From NCBI GenBank assembly GCA_947497895.1, contig CANMIL010000002.1:310001-374000 (forward strand): 64,000 nucleotides of DNA, in the 5' to 3' direction. Below are positions 46,747 through 54,848 of the stretch, piece by piece. A program made the position numbers and the translations under genes. Source of the stretch: an uncultured Tenacibaculum sp. Lineage in GTDB: Bacteria; Bacteroidota; Bacteroidia; Flavobacteriales; Flavobacteriaceae. The number at the start of each line of letters is the position of its first letter. The first letter of the stretch is position 1. The notes under the pieces were generated by a model that searched no databases, had not been told where the DNA came from, and worked only from the letters and a program-made list of their open reading frames with translations.

Positions 46747-46754
46747 CAAACATA
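46747..46754 (-). promoter_or_regulatory. -7 box of the two-peptide promoter
   Basis: On the minus strand TATGTTTG is an exact TAnnTTTG match, with a possible TTG 24 bp upstream. It lies between the HTH gene stop and the palindrome. Confidence 0.5.
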
Positions 46755-46770
46755 ATCGTGTTCACTGCAA

Positions 46771-47079
46771 TTAACTTGCAAGGTTGATGTTTGTTGGTAA
46801 AAAGTAGCTTCCACCAAAAATTTGAGTTACCTCATTTCCTGTTAGAACGCTGACAGAAATAGATACTTGAAAATCAAAATCATTACAGTAATGATACGTT
46901 TTTCTACTGCGGCTATAACAAATATTGGCGTTGTAATCTTTCAATTGTTCCAGAAGTAAATGAACTGAGCGTTCACTAATGTTTAATAGAGAAGCAAGTT
47001 CTTTAGGTGTTCCAGTTTTCTCTTGTTGAATTAGATTATGTACTTGCTGTAAGCGTTCTAAGTTTTTTAAATTTTTCAT
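46771..47079 (-). CDS. Small HTH regulator of bacteriocin module 1
   Basis: The 102-residue protein has an N-terminal winged-helix HTH of the HTH_11 type (LERLQQVHNLIQQEK, TPKELASLLNISERSVHLLL, about 7-50). A short beta-rich tail follows and ends in QVSISVSVLTGNEVTQIFGG plus twelve residues. It lies between hlyD and the peptides and probably controls the nearby palindrome. The GG near its end (89-90) looks like an export site, which is unexplained. Confidence 0.72.
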   Translation of the reverse strand: MKNLKNLERLQQVHNLIQQEKTGTPKELASLLNISERSVHLLLEQLKDYNANICYSRSRKTYHYCNDFDFQVSISVSVLTGNEVTQIFGGSYFLPTNINLAS

Positions 47080-47116
47080 GGGTGGTTTTATGTTTTTCTT
47101 TTGAAGAGCATATTTT

Positions 47117-48274
47117 CTATTGTGGAGTTTGAGCGATATTGGGGTTTAACCAATCATCCACTTTGTCGTATAATAAATCAAATAAGGAGCGTTTGGCAAT
47201 ATCAAATCGAGCTTGAACGGTCATTCCTTTTTTGAAATATCCTTTAAATCCATTTTTTAAACTAAGGTAATCCTGATCTAGAGAGCAAAGGACATGGAAT
47301 ACAGGTTGTTTATCAATCCATTGTACATCATTCCCAATTTCTTTAATAGTTCCAGTAGCTAATCCCCACTGATTATAATTAAATGAAGAAACTTGAAAAC
47401 TAACTTTATTTTCTTTTTTTAATAAGCCAATAGTTTCAGGAGAAACGTAGCATTCGGCTACAATTTGTGTGTTTGGAGAAATTTCCATTAGTTTAGTCCC
47501 TACAGGAACAAAAGCTCCTTGTTCAATACCATTTATATTTAATACAACACCACTTATTGGAGCTTTTATAACAGATAAACTACCTTCTTCATTTAGTTTT
47601 ATTCTTGTGGCTTCTAACTCTTTTAATGTGTTTTGTGTAGTTATTAAAGTTGCTTGCCAAGAATTTTTTTGTTGATTTTTTAATTGCTGTATGGCATTGA
47701 TTGCTAAGTCATAATTTAGTCGCTGATCATTTAAGGTAACTTTCGCAATAACTCCTTTTTTAAATAATTGTTTGTTTCGAAAATAATCCTGTTTAGCTTT
47801 TAAAAATCTGGTTTGTAGTTCTCTTAATTTTTGTTGATACGATTGAAACTCCTGCTTGTATTTTAAACTACTAAGCTTGGATACTTTATTTAAAGTACTT
47901 AATTTTTTTAGGTCTATAATAAATTGATTATGCTCAATAATCTGTGTTTCAATATTAGCTTTTTCCTGAATGTTTGTTTTGTTACTTAAGACTAACAACG
48001 TATCCCCTTTTTTAACAAGAGCGTTATTCCTCAAATTTTTATATATAATTTCTCCACTTGTTAAGTTCTGAACCCATATCCGATCACTCTCAGATCGAAG
48101 CATTCCTTGTGATGTTTTAGAAACAGTGATTTTAATGAAAGGAAGAGAAATAAGCCCTATTAACAAACTCATTAAAATTATGGTATAAATAATACTCGTT
48201 TTTCTGCTGTGTTTGAATTGGTGAACTTCTATCGTATTTTCGATAATTTCTTTTGGAAATAATTGTTTTGGCAT
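47117..48274 (-). CDS. HlyD family adaptor of the peptide exporter
   Basis: The 385-residue protein links an inner-membrane ABC exporter to an outer-membrane pore. It has one N-terminal membrane helix (about 22-45), a coiled-coil hairpin (about 110-235) and the lipoyl-type block SVIKAPISGVVLNINGIEQG, then a beta-rich end. I chose the start at 48274, skipping 17 upstream residues. It starts module 1, upstream of the HTH and peptides. Confidence 0.9.
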   Translation of the reverse strand: MPKQLFPKEIIENTIEVHQFKHSRKTSIIYTIILMSLLIGLISLPFIKITVSKTSQGMLRSESDRIWVQNLTSGEIIYKNLRNNALVKKGDTLLVLSNKTNIQEKANIETQIIEHNQFIIDLKKLSTLNKVSKLSSLKYKQEFQSYQQKLRELQTRFLKAKQDYFRNKQLFKKGVIAKVTLNDQRLNYDLAINAIQQLKNQQKNSWQATLITTQNTLKELEATRIKLNEEGSLSVIKAPISGVVLNINGIEQGAFVPVGTKLMEISPNTQIVAECYVSPETIGLLKKENKVSFQVSSFNYNQWGLATGTIKEIGNDVQWIDKQPVFHVLCSLDQDYLSLKNGFKGYFKKGMTVQARFDIAKRSLFDLLYDKVDDWLNPNIAQTPQ

Positions 48275-48724
48275 TTTCTTTTTATTGTTTTTAGAATTTT
48301 CTTTTTTGGAAAAACACCTCTTCACCCTAAAGTTTAATTTTTTAATGAGAACAACTTGTAAACTTCAAAGAATTCAATAAATCGAACGATGTGCGATTGA
48401 TATTTTTCAGGTAAAGAGGTATACTATTTTAGCAATTTCTCCCGACGTAATACACCACGAAACAATGCAGAAAAAACGCACTGAAAAAGTGTTATACTCT
48501 ACGATTTATAAAAAATGGTGATGTTTATAAAAATCTATTTATGGATGGAGTAAGAGCTTTCTTTATTAAAAATAAGGTTTATCAAATTTTTAAATATATG
48601 GGTTGTAGGGTTTTGATTTAGAGTGTTTTCTTGTGTTATTTCATTATTAAAGCTAAAGTAATTTAGAAGGTAGCGATAATAATTTCAATAACTTTTAATA
48701 GTACATGTATCATAGATAATTTTA
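48275..48724. other. Module-junction non-coding region
   Basis: These 450 bp hold no convincing gene. They contain border repeat 2 (48411-48489) followed by border repeat 1 (48643-48731). Between them TTTATAAA occurs twice (48505-48512 and 48524-48531), in the same arrangement as near 54.7 kb. The order repeat 2, repeat 1 is exactly the joint expected between tandem units. Confidence 0.7.
48411..48489. repeat. Border repeat 2, copy B
   Basis: This stretch of about 79 bp matches 54606-54685 at about 85% by eye, including TTTTAGCAATTTC, CCCGACGTAA, TACACC and AAACAATGCA. Confidence 0.8.
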
Positions 48725-48731
48725 TTAAGCT
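48643..48731. repeat. Border repeat 1, copy B
   Basis: This second copy of the 42552-42640 repeat again begins at the end of a C39 exporter gene and has its stop codon at the matching position. The distance between the two copies is 6091 bp. Confidence 0.85.
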
Positions 48732-50878
48732 AATTCTTTCCAATAATCACTATAAAAATTGGAGGTGGTTAATATTTCTGTGTGATTTCCTTTGATAGAA
48801 ATTTTTCCATTTTCTAAGACATAAATGGTATCTGCATATTTTTTTAATGTCTCCAATCGGTGAGAAATGAATAAAACTCCCATTTGCTTTTTTAATGTTG
48901 AAATTAACTCAATACTAAACTTTTCCGTTTTTCGATCCATTGCGGCTGTGGCTTCATCAAGTATTAACAACTGAGGTTTTTTATATAAAGCTCTGGCTAA
49001 AGCAATGATTTGTTTTTGTCCTCCTGATAAATTAATTCCTTCTTCCCCTAGTATTGTAGCGTATCCTTGTGGAAAGCTATTAATAAATTCTTCGAAACCA
49101 TATTCTTTGCAAAAATTCACTACATTTTCAGGGTTGTCTTCTTTGCCCAATAGAATGTTATCTAAAACATTTCCGTTAAAAACTGTAATTTCCTGCGGAA
49201 CAACCCCTACAAGATTTCTCCAAGATGAAAGGTCTATGTCAATTATAGGGTTTTGATTGTTTATTAGAATATTACCGCTTTCAATCTCATAGAACCTCTG
49301 TACTATTTGACCGATAGTACTTTTTCCGCTTCCGCTTTCTCCAACAATCGCGGAAATTTCACCTTTTTTAACTGAAAGGTTGATTTTTCTTAAGAGTTGA
49401 CTCCTTCCCGCAAAGCGAAAAGAGGTATTTTGAAATTCTAAGGTCTCGAAATCCGTTATTATTGAACTCCCTTGTTTCTCTTTTTCAATAGAAGTAAATT
49501 CAAACATACGATTGAAAGCAATTTTTGCTTCGTTAATAGGGATGGCAATTAGTGCTAAATTCGTAATAGAAGGTAGTAAAGATCCTGCGATTCCTAAAAT
49601 GGCCATTAACTCTCCTAATTGTATTTGTTCGTTATATACTTGGAATGAGGTGTAGGCTAAAATAGCCATCAAAAAAAGCACACCAGAGATTCCTGATAAT
49701 AACGCTAAGCGAACATTAATTTTGCCTAAATCAACAATTTTATTCTGTAAATTGCCAAATACAATTTGATTTAATTTTTGGAAAAACGATTGGCGATTAA
49801 AATTTTTAATCGTAGCAACTCCTTGCATACTGCTTATATAATTACTTTCACTCAAAGCATAACTTTGCATCACTTCTTTTTGTGATTGTATAATCTTGGT
49901 GTTAAATCGATATACTATAAAAAAGTAAATGGGTAAACTAACCAAGGCGATAACACCAACTTTCCAAGAATATGAAAAAAGAAAACCGAACGATACTAAA
50001 ACAATTAAAACGTCAATAATAAAATTTCCTGCAATTAATTTAATTACTTTTTGAACTCTGTTAGTATCGTTTAATCGAGCTACTAGCTCACCAATTTTTC
50101 GAGTATCAAAAAAAGGTTTTGGTAAATGTAGTAATGAGCCGTAAAACGAATCAATAATTCTATTATTGAAATCTTTCGATTGTTTTATAAGTAATAGCTC
50201 TCTTAAGGCTGTAAAACCTACTCTAACTAATAATAAAAAAGTTAATAACCCAATGCCTAATATTAGCTTTTTGGTGTTTTGAGAAGGCAAAATATCATCA
50301 ATCAACTTTTGAGAGAATACGGACATAGCCATACCTAATAAAGCAATACCAATACCGATTACAATACTACTTATAAGGAGTTGTTTATCTTGCTTTAATA
50401 AATTTACGAACCACTCTTTTTTTGTTTTTTTTGTTGTCGCGGCTTTTACAAAGTTCTTGTTAGGTGTAAGTGTTAAACAACTTTTAGAGATCCAAATTTC
50501 ATCCAATTCTTCTTTTGAATATTGAACGATTCCTTTTCCTGGATCACCAATAATAAACTTATCGTTTTCGTAACCATAACAAATCACATAATGTTGCAAT
50601 TTGTTCTCAATAAGCACATGTAAAATTAAAGGTTGTTCATGTTCTATTAGAGCTTGTATATCTGCTTGGTTACCTTCAGCGGTAAAACCGATTTTATTGG
50701 CTGTTTGGTACAGTCCAAGTAGGGTCGTACCTTGTTTTGTAGTTCCGCTTAATTCTCTTAGCTTTTCTATAGAACCACTACCTTCATAGTATTGTAATAA
50801 TGAAACCAAACAAGCTACTCCACAATCAGATTGATCATGCTGTAAAATATGTGTTTTATGTATGTGTTTTATGTTCAT
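48725..50878 (-). CDS. Peptidase-containing ABC exporter 2 (C39)
   Basis: The 717-residue protein has the same three parts as exporter 1. The C39 peptidase has Cys in HDQSDCGVAC, His in LQHYVICYGY and Asp in IGDPGKG. Six membrane helices and an ABC ATPase follow (GESGSGKST, LSGGQKQIIALARAL, LLILDEATAAMD). The two exporters are clearly related but differ at most positions. It is in module 2, downstream of the thioredoxin-like gene. Confidence 0.93.
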   Translation of the reverse strand: MNIKHIHKTHILQHDQSDCGVACLVSLLQYYEGSGSIEKLRELSGTTKQGTTLLGLYQTANKIGFTAEGNQADIQALIEHEQPLILHVLIENKLQHYVICYGYENDKFIIGDPGKGIVQYSKEELDEIWISKSCLTLTPNKNFVKAATTKKTKKEWFVNLLKQDKQLLISSIVIGIGIALLGMAMSVFSQKLIDDILPSQNTKKLILGIGLLTFLLLVRVGFTALRELLLIKQSKDFNNRIIDSFYGSLLHLPKPFFDTRKIGELVARLNDTNRVQKVIKLIAGNFIIDVLIVLVSFGFLFSYSWKVGVIALVSLPIYFFIVYRFNTKIIQSQKEVMQSYALSESNYISSMQGVATIKNFNRQSFFQKLNQIVFGNLQNKIVDLGKINVRLALLSGISGVLFLMAILAYTSFQVYNEQIQLGELMAILGIAGSLLPSITNLALIAIPINEAKIAFNRMFEFTSIEKEKQGSSIITDFETLEFQNTSFRFAGRSQLLRKINLSVKKGEISAIVGESGSGKSTIGQIVQRFYEIESGNILINNQNPIIDIDLSSWRNLVGVVPQEITVFNGNVLDNILLGKEDNPENVVNFCKEYGFEEFINSFPQGYATILGEEGINLSGGQKQIIALARALYKKPQLLILDEATAAMDRKTEKFSIELISTLKKQMGVLFISHRLETLKKYADTIYVLENGKISIKGNHTEILTTSNFYSDYWKELA

Positions 50879-50936
50879 AGTGTTCTATTTTTTTAATGAA
50901 GAGAGGTGAAGAGCTTTCTGTATGCCAGATAAGTGA

Positions 50937-51449
50937 TTACTTTAATACCTTTAATATATCATCGACTTTGGTAGCTCCTTTAAATTTTTTTAGCAATTGT
51001 TTATTTTTATCGTACACTACGATATAAGGAATGGAATTCACGTCAAATGTTTTTGAAAATTCACCCTTTGAATCCTCTAAAAAAGTAATATTATCTTCTT
51101 TATCGAGTTTGTAATCTTTGGCAAATTTTTGAATACCTTCTTTATTTTCGAAAGAAACAAAAAGAATTTGCGTGTCTTTAAGGTCCTTTAGATGTTTTTG
51201 TATTTTAATAGCCTCTGCTTGACAATAATCGCAGTCTGAATTAAAATAAACAAAAATCGCGGGTTCTTTGGTTAAGTTATTCTCGGTAAATATTGACCCT
51301 GAAAGTGTTTGAAACGAAAATGGGGGGATGTTTTGTGTACGTTCAGCTATCTCTTTTTTATGGTTGAGTTTACTTGATATTTTATAAACTAAGAAGCCAA
51401 TAATACTAATAAGTATAAAAGCAATTATAATTTTAAATGTCTTTTTCAT
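50937..51449 (-). CDS. Thioredoxin-like membrane-anchored protein
   Basis: The 170-residue protein has one N-terminal membrane helix (about 5-27) and a TlpA/redoxin fold with the active-site CDYC in FNSDCDYCQAEA, ending with the cis-proline-type SIPYIVVYD. It would act outside the inner membrane on disulfides. Neighbouring peptide 2 has two cysteines, so a role in its disulfide is a reasonable inference. Confidence 0.83.
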   Translation of the reverse strand: MKKTFKIIIAFILISIIGFLVYKISSKLNHKKEIAERTQNIPPFSFQTLSGSIFTENNLTKEPAIFVYFNSDCDYCQAEAIKIQKHLKDLKDTQILFVSFENKEGIQKFAKDYKLDKEDNITFLEDSKGEFSKTFDVNSIPYIVVYDKNKQLLKKFKGATKVDDILKVLK

Positions 51450-51509
51450 TTGTTGGTGTTTTTTCAGTGAGGTGCTGTTTGGTAATGGTAGTAGGGGGCT
51501 AAAAGTTTA

Positions 51510-52142
51510 TTAATTAAGACTTAGACTTAGAAACATAACCAAGCCTATCCAAATGACTAAACCTGTACCGTAACTAGCAGCAGTAATTTCAAAACTTTTC
51601 CAGTAGTTCTTTTTTAAAAGTTTATGTAAACCAAAGACTAATACAAAAAAGTAAGCAATTTCAAATAAATTAATGGTTTGCAAAGGGTATATTAACCAAG
51701 GCTCTAGGTTGTTGATGTCCAGGAAATTAATGTAGCTTAATGGGTAGTACTGTTGAAGGTCTTGTAAGGTATAATCAGTTTTAATGAAATAGAAATACAT
51801 CAGTTTTGCAAAACCAACTAGAACCAAGACAAACTCACCCAATAAAGCTATTCTAAAGAACTGTTTAAACTTTAATTTGTGTTCCATATCGTAAAAGAAC
51901 ATTCCTACGCTTAAGCACATTGCTACCAAGCTACTTCTTAATAAAATTACAAGAGGAATGATGACGTATCCAAGCCATTCCCATTTTTTCTGACCGTTTA
52001 AAAGTTCATCTACTTTATCTTGGGTTAGTTGTTCGGCATAAAAGTTATAAACTAATTCATCTATGTTTAATAAGGTTTTGAATAAGCCTCCAAAGAATAA
52101 TGAAAGTAGTATTAGGCTTATTAAAAAGTATTTCGTTTTCAT
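51510..52142 (-). CDS. Multi-helix membrane protein, bacteriocin module 2
   Basis: The 210-residue protein has about five membrane helices and begins with a signal-like helix (KYFLISLILLSLFFGGL). It follows the ABC ATPase gene after 3 bp. No family is recognised with certainty. Position suggests immunity or export. Confidence 0.68.
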   Translation of the reverse strand: MKTKYFLISLILLSLFFGGLFKTLLNIDELVYNFYAEQLTQDKVDELLNGQKKWEWLGYVIIPLVILLRSSLVAMCLSVGMFFYDMEHKLKFKQFFRIALLGEFVLVLVGFAKLMYFYFIKTDYTLQDLQQYYPLSYINFLDINNLEPWLIYPLQTINLFEIAYFFVLVFGLHKLLKKNYWKSFEITAASYGTGLVIWIGLVMFLSLSLN

Positions 52143-52145
52143 AAG

Positions 52146-52784
52146 TTAGATTATTTTTCCATTTTCTAATTTGAACTCTTTAAATTCTTTAAGCTTTAAC
52201 TCAAAATTTTCAGTGATGTGAGATGAAATGAGAAAATACTTTTTTAGCAAGGAGAGTTCATTAATTTTTTCTATCAGTTTAGGGATAAAAACACTATCCA
52301 AATTAGCAAAGGGCTCATCCCAAATAAAAATATTGGGGTTGTGTAGCATTGATGCAAGGAGTTTTACTCTTTTTTCATACCCAGTTGATAGATCAGATAT
52401 TTTATGATTTAAGTAATCGTTTAGCTCAAAAAAATGAATTAACTCCTTTTGGTATTCTTTTAATGAAGTTACATCTACTTTGTAAATATAGTTCAGTGTT
52501 TCTATGTATTCAGAAAGTTTTAAATGAGCTGGATATGTTGGGTAATTGATGCAAAAACCTATATTTTTTTTATACGTTCCATTAGTGAATTTTACCTTTT
52601 CGTTATTAATAGTTATGGTACCCGAACTTGGTTTAACTATACTGGCCAAAATTTTAATCAATGTTGATTTTCCAGCCCCATTTTCTCCGTATAAGAAGTT
52701 AATTTGACTGTCGAAAACAATATCAACATTATCGATTATTGTATTTGATTTATACTTTTTTACTAAGTTTTTAAGAGATATCAT
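52146..52784 (-). CDS. ABC transporter ATP-binding protein (LanF-like)
   Basis: The 212-residue ATPase has Walker A GENGAGKSTL, Walker B NIFIWDEPFANLD and the H-loop LISSHITENF. The signature reads LSTGYEKRVKL, not LSGGQ, and the usual Q-loop glutamine is not evident (GFCINYPTY). Two hydrophobic permease genes upstream overlap it and each other by 14 bp. The arrangement matches LanFEG-type self-immunity exporters. Confidence 0.85.
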   Translation of the reverse strand: MISLKNLVKKYKSNTIIDNVDIVFDSQINFLYGENGAGKSTLIKILASIVKPSSGTITINNEKVKFTNGTYKKNIGFCINYPTYPAHLKLSEYIETLNYIYKVDVTSLKEYQKELIHFFELNDYLNHKISDLSTGYEKRVKLLASMLHNPNIFIWDEPFANLDSVFIPKLIEKINELSLLKKYFLISSHITENFELKLKEFKEFKLENGKII

Positions 52785-53337
52785 AAATGTTATACGATCT
52801 GTTGAAGTAATTGATTAAAAAAAAGAAAACTATTAAAAGTATTACCATGTTTAGAAAACTATATGGTAACAAGTGTGTTAAAGGAATTAATGAATAATAT
52901 AAAACTGATTTTAAAGAGTTCTTTATTCGGTTATCCTTTATTTGAATATTAAATTTTATTACATACGACAAACTGATCAATAGATTTAAAACGAAAGCAT
53001 TTTGGAGTACTAGTTCAATATCAGCGTATTTCAGAATTATCAATAAAACTGATATCAAGAAATAACTTAAATTATTTAAAAAGAAATTAATAAATGCTAC
53101 TCTTTTAATATCGCTTCCTGAAATAATAAACAAGGGTTCAATGAACTTAGTAAAGTTAAGATTCAGTAGTGGTTTTTGTAAAAAGAAAGCGGCAATAATG
53201 AGCCTAAAGAACGGAGAAATAAAATTGAAATAATTTAAGTTAGAGATAACAGTAAATAAAACAATATCTATAAATAATAGTTCAATAGAGCTTCTTCTTA
53301 AAATCATTAAATAGAAATTGATCCTAGAATTTATCAT
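52771..53337 (-). CDS. Permease-like membrane protein of the immunity ABC transporter
   Basis: The 188-residue protein has about five or six hydrophobic helices and no ATPase motif. It overlaps the ATPase gene by 14 bp and the next permease gene by 14 bp, indicating translational coupling. By position it is the LanE/LanG-like subunit. Confidence 0.68.
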   Translation of the reverse strand: MINSRINFYLMILRRSSIELLFIDIVLFTVISNLNYFNFISPFFRLIIAAFFLQKPLLNLNFTKFIEPLFIISGSDIKRVAFINFFLNNLSYFLISVLLIILKYADIELVLQNAFVLNLLISLSYVIKFNIQIKDNRIKNSLKSVLYYSLIPLTHLLPYSFLNMVILLIVFFFLINYFNRSYNIYDIS

Positions 53338-54022
53338 TTTTTATGTTTATTAGAAAAATAGCACTAGTTAATAAAATGGTTAAACCAACCGAAAAAAATG
53401 ATAAATGAATGGTCGTTTCAAAAGAGTTTAAAGTTAGTGTTTTCGTGTTTTCGTTTACAATAAAAAGAGCACCTAAAATAATTAGAAAAGCCTTAAGATA
53501 ATTTTTATATACTTTCATGAAGTTTTCGTTCCAAAGATACTTTATTAATCGAATACTTAAACAAGCGTTCAGATACATTATGATTACTAAACAGAAACCT
53601 ATTATTGCGTTTTGATTTATATATGATAGTTCATATACTGAACAAAAAGGAATGTATAGAGCTATGAAGAAAAATATAAATAGTAACTTATAATTTAATA
53701 TTTCTAGTAAAACATCAATCGTTATGGTTTTGAAAATATTAAAAGGGAAAAGTAGTTTGAAATATTTATAGTTAACATCATAAAAATTATTCATGAAAAT
53801 ATCGCTCAGAATAGGAGTTATAAAAAAATAAAGAGCTAGAATATTAAAATTCATGTATTTGTTATTGTTGTGAACAATAATTTCTTCACTAGAAACTCCC
53901 ATAAATATCATCGTAAACAAACCAATCACAGTAAAAATTGCTATGTATTCAGGGATTACTTGATACTTAGCCATTTTAAACCTTGAAAGTGTGATAAAAT
54001 TATAGTAGAGTATTTTTAACAT
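53324..54022 (-). CDS. Permease-like membrane protein of the immunity ABC transporter
   Basis: The 232-residue protein has about six hydrophobic helices. The ATG at 54022 (MLKILYYNFITLSRFKMAKY) is preferred to the TTG at 54058, which lies inside a hairpin. It overlaps the following permease by 14 bp. With the ATPase and the other permease it probably forms one exporter. Substrate specificity is unknown. Confidence 0.68.
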   Translation of the reverse strand: MLKILYYNFITLSRFKMAKYQVIPEYIAIFTVIGLFTMIFMGVSSEEIIVHNNNKYMNFNILALYFFITPILSDIFMNNFYDVNYKYFKLLFPFNIFKTITIDVLLEILNYKLLFIFFFIALYIPFCSVYELSYINQNAIIGFCLVIIMYLNACLSIRLIKYLWNENFMKVYKNYLKAFLIILGALFIVNENTKTLTLNSFETTIHLSFFSVGLTILLTSAIFLINIKNDKF

Positions 54023-54042
54023 AATAAATGAATTTAAATTTA

Positions 54043-54068
54043 AGAGAGGTGAGTTCAATCACCTCTCT
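54043..54068. terminator. Hairpin between peptide 2 and the immunity genes
   Basis: AGAGAGGTGA and TCACCTCTCT form a perfect 10-bp stem with a six-base loop, 19 bp after the peptide stop. The best T run is on the plus-strand side, so for the minus transcript it may be a partial terminator, lowering expression of downstream immunity genes relative to the peptide. Confidence 0.6.
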
Positions 54069-54087
54069 TTTTATTTTTCTGAAAAGA

Positions 54088-54285
54088 CTATGATGGACCA
54101 GCACCAACACCTCCAGTAACGCATCCTACTACTGCAGCAGCAGCAAGACCCCACCATCCTCCAACGATTACAGCAGGAGATTGAGAGTAAGCATAAGCTA
54201 ATCCTGTACCACCACCAGCACATCCTTTCCAACTCCATCCTCCACCTTGAAGGTTTTCCATTTGATTTAATTCTAATTTTTTCAT
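54088..54285 (-). CDS. GG-leader bacteriocin-like precursor, peptide 2
   Basis: The 65-residue precursor starts MKKLELNQMENLQGGGWSW. The short leader ends at GG (14-15). The core is rich in Gly, Ala, Val and Trp, with two cysteines (GCAGG and VVGCVTGG) about 32 residues apart. It resembles hydrophobic unmodified bacteriocins. Its own promoter region and a downstream hairpin suit high expression. C39 exporter 2 in the same module should process it; the thioredoxin-like protein may form the disulfide. Confidence 0.82.
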   Translation of the reverse strand: MKKLELNQMENLQGGGWSWKGCAGGGTGLAYAYSQSPAVIVGGWWGLAAAAVVGCVTGGVGAGPS

Positions 54286-54405
54286 AATTTAAAAATGTTT
54301 TTAAATAAATTCTATTAAAGCGAATAATATTTTACAAGCTTAATAGTACCTATCATCATTGTTTTTCCATGAATTTTTTAAGGTCACTCATAGCTTTATG
54401 ACCAA

Positions 54406-54420
54406 TTTTGCGCAAAAGTA
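54406..54420 (-). promoter_or_regulatory. Candidate promoter and palindrome for peptide 2
   Basis: On the minus strand TACTTTTG (54420-54413) is an exact -7 box. It overlaps the perfect 12-bp palindrome TTTTGCGCAAAA at 54406-54417. The leader would be about 120 bases. No TTG lies at the normal distance, so it may need an activator. Confidence 0.42.
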
Positions 54421-54605
54421 TTTTTAGTAACCTAAATGGTTCTATTGTCTCAATTATTAGGAACGATCTATAAAATGGTTTAATTCATCTTATAACTAAT
54501 TTCCTTAGTTAGGAGAAAATTTTAGCTTTATAAGAACCTCTTTACTTTGAAACTTTTTATTTCTCGTATTTAAAAGCACATAAGTTTTACTCTTATCGTT
54601 TTTAA

Positions 54606-54685
54606 GTAAAGAGGTAAATGTTTTTAGCAATTTCCCCCGACGTAAATACACCGCAAAACAATGCAAAAAAAACATAGTGAAAAAG
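54606..54685. repeat. Border repeat 2, copy C
   Basis: This is the second copy of the 48411-48489 repeat, about 6.2 kb away, at the far end of module 2. Confidence 0.8.
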
Positions 54686-54694
54686 ACACCGGTA

Positions 54695-54736
54695 TCGATA
54701 TTTATAAAAAAAAACGTCGAAATTTATAAATATCGA
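54695..54736. promoter_or_regulatory. Inverted repeat upstream of lanB, probable activator site
   Basis: TCGATATTTATAAA at 54695-54708 and TTTATAAATATCGA at 54723-54736 are a perfect 14+14 bp inverted repeat with a 14-bp spacer. It sits about 85-125 bp upstream of the predicted lanB start of transcription. The same 14-mer recurs at 59593-59606, before the lanA-like gene. Confidence 0.65.
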
Positions 54737-54785
54737 CTCGGTTAAAAATGTTTAAAATGCATAATTGCAGATTATTAGGTGGTTG

Positions 54786-54814
54786 TTGTTTTAATGGATA
54801 AAAAACTAACTTTG
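54786..54814 (+). promoter_or_regulatory. Promoter of lanB
   Basis: TTG at 54786-54788 is 18 bp upstream of an exact -7 box, TAACTTTG at 54807-54814. Transcription would begin about 54820, giving a leader of about 30 bases before the GTG. Confidence 0.68.
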
Positions 54815-54848
54815 TTTCAGTGAGAATGAAACCCTTTAACATTGAAAA

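Noticed and set aside
42634..50878. Reading the two C39 exporters as one recent gene duplication
   Set aside because: The proteins are too divergent for a recent duplication. Only the border sequences are nearly identical, so this is treated as older divergence or cassette exchange.
54748..54801. A 17-residue frame (MFKMHNCRLLGGCCFNG) with a GG site just before lanB
   Set aside because: It overlaps the -33 element of the lanB promoter, is too short for a leader plus core, and has no ribosome-binding support. It is probably chance.
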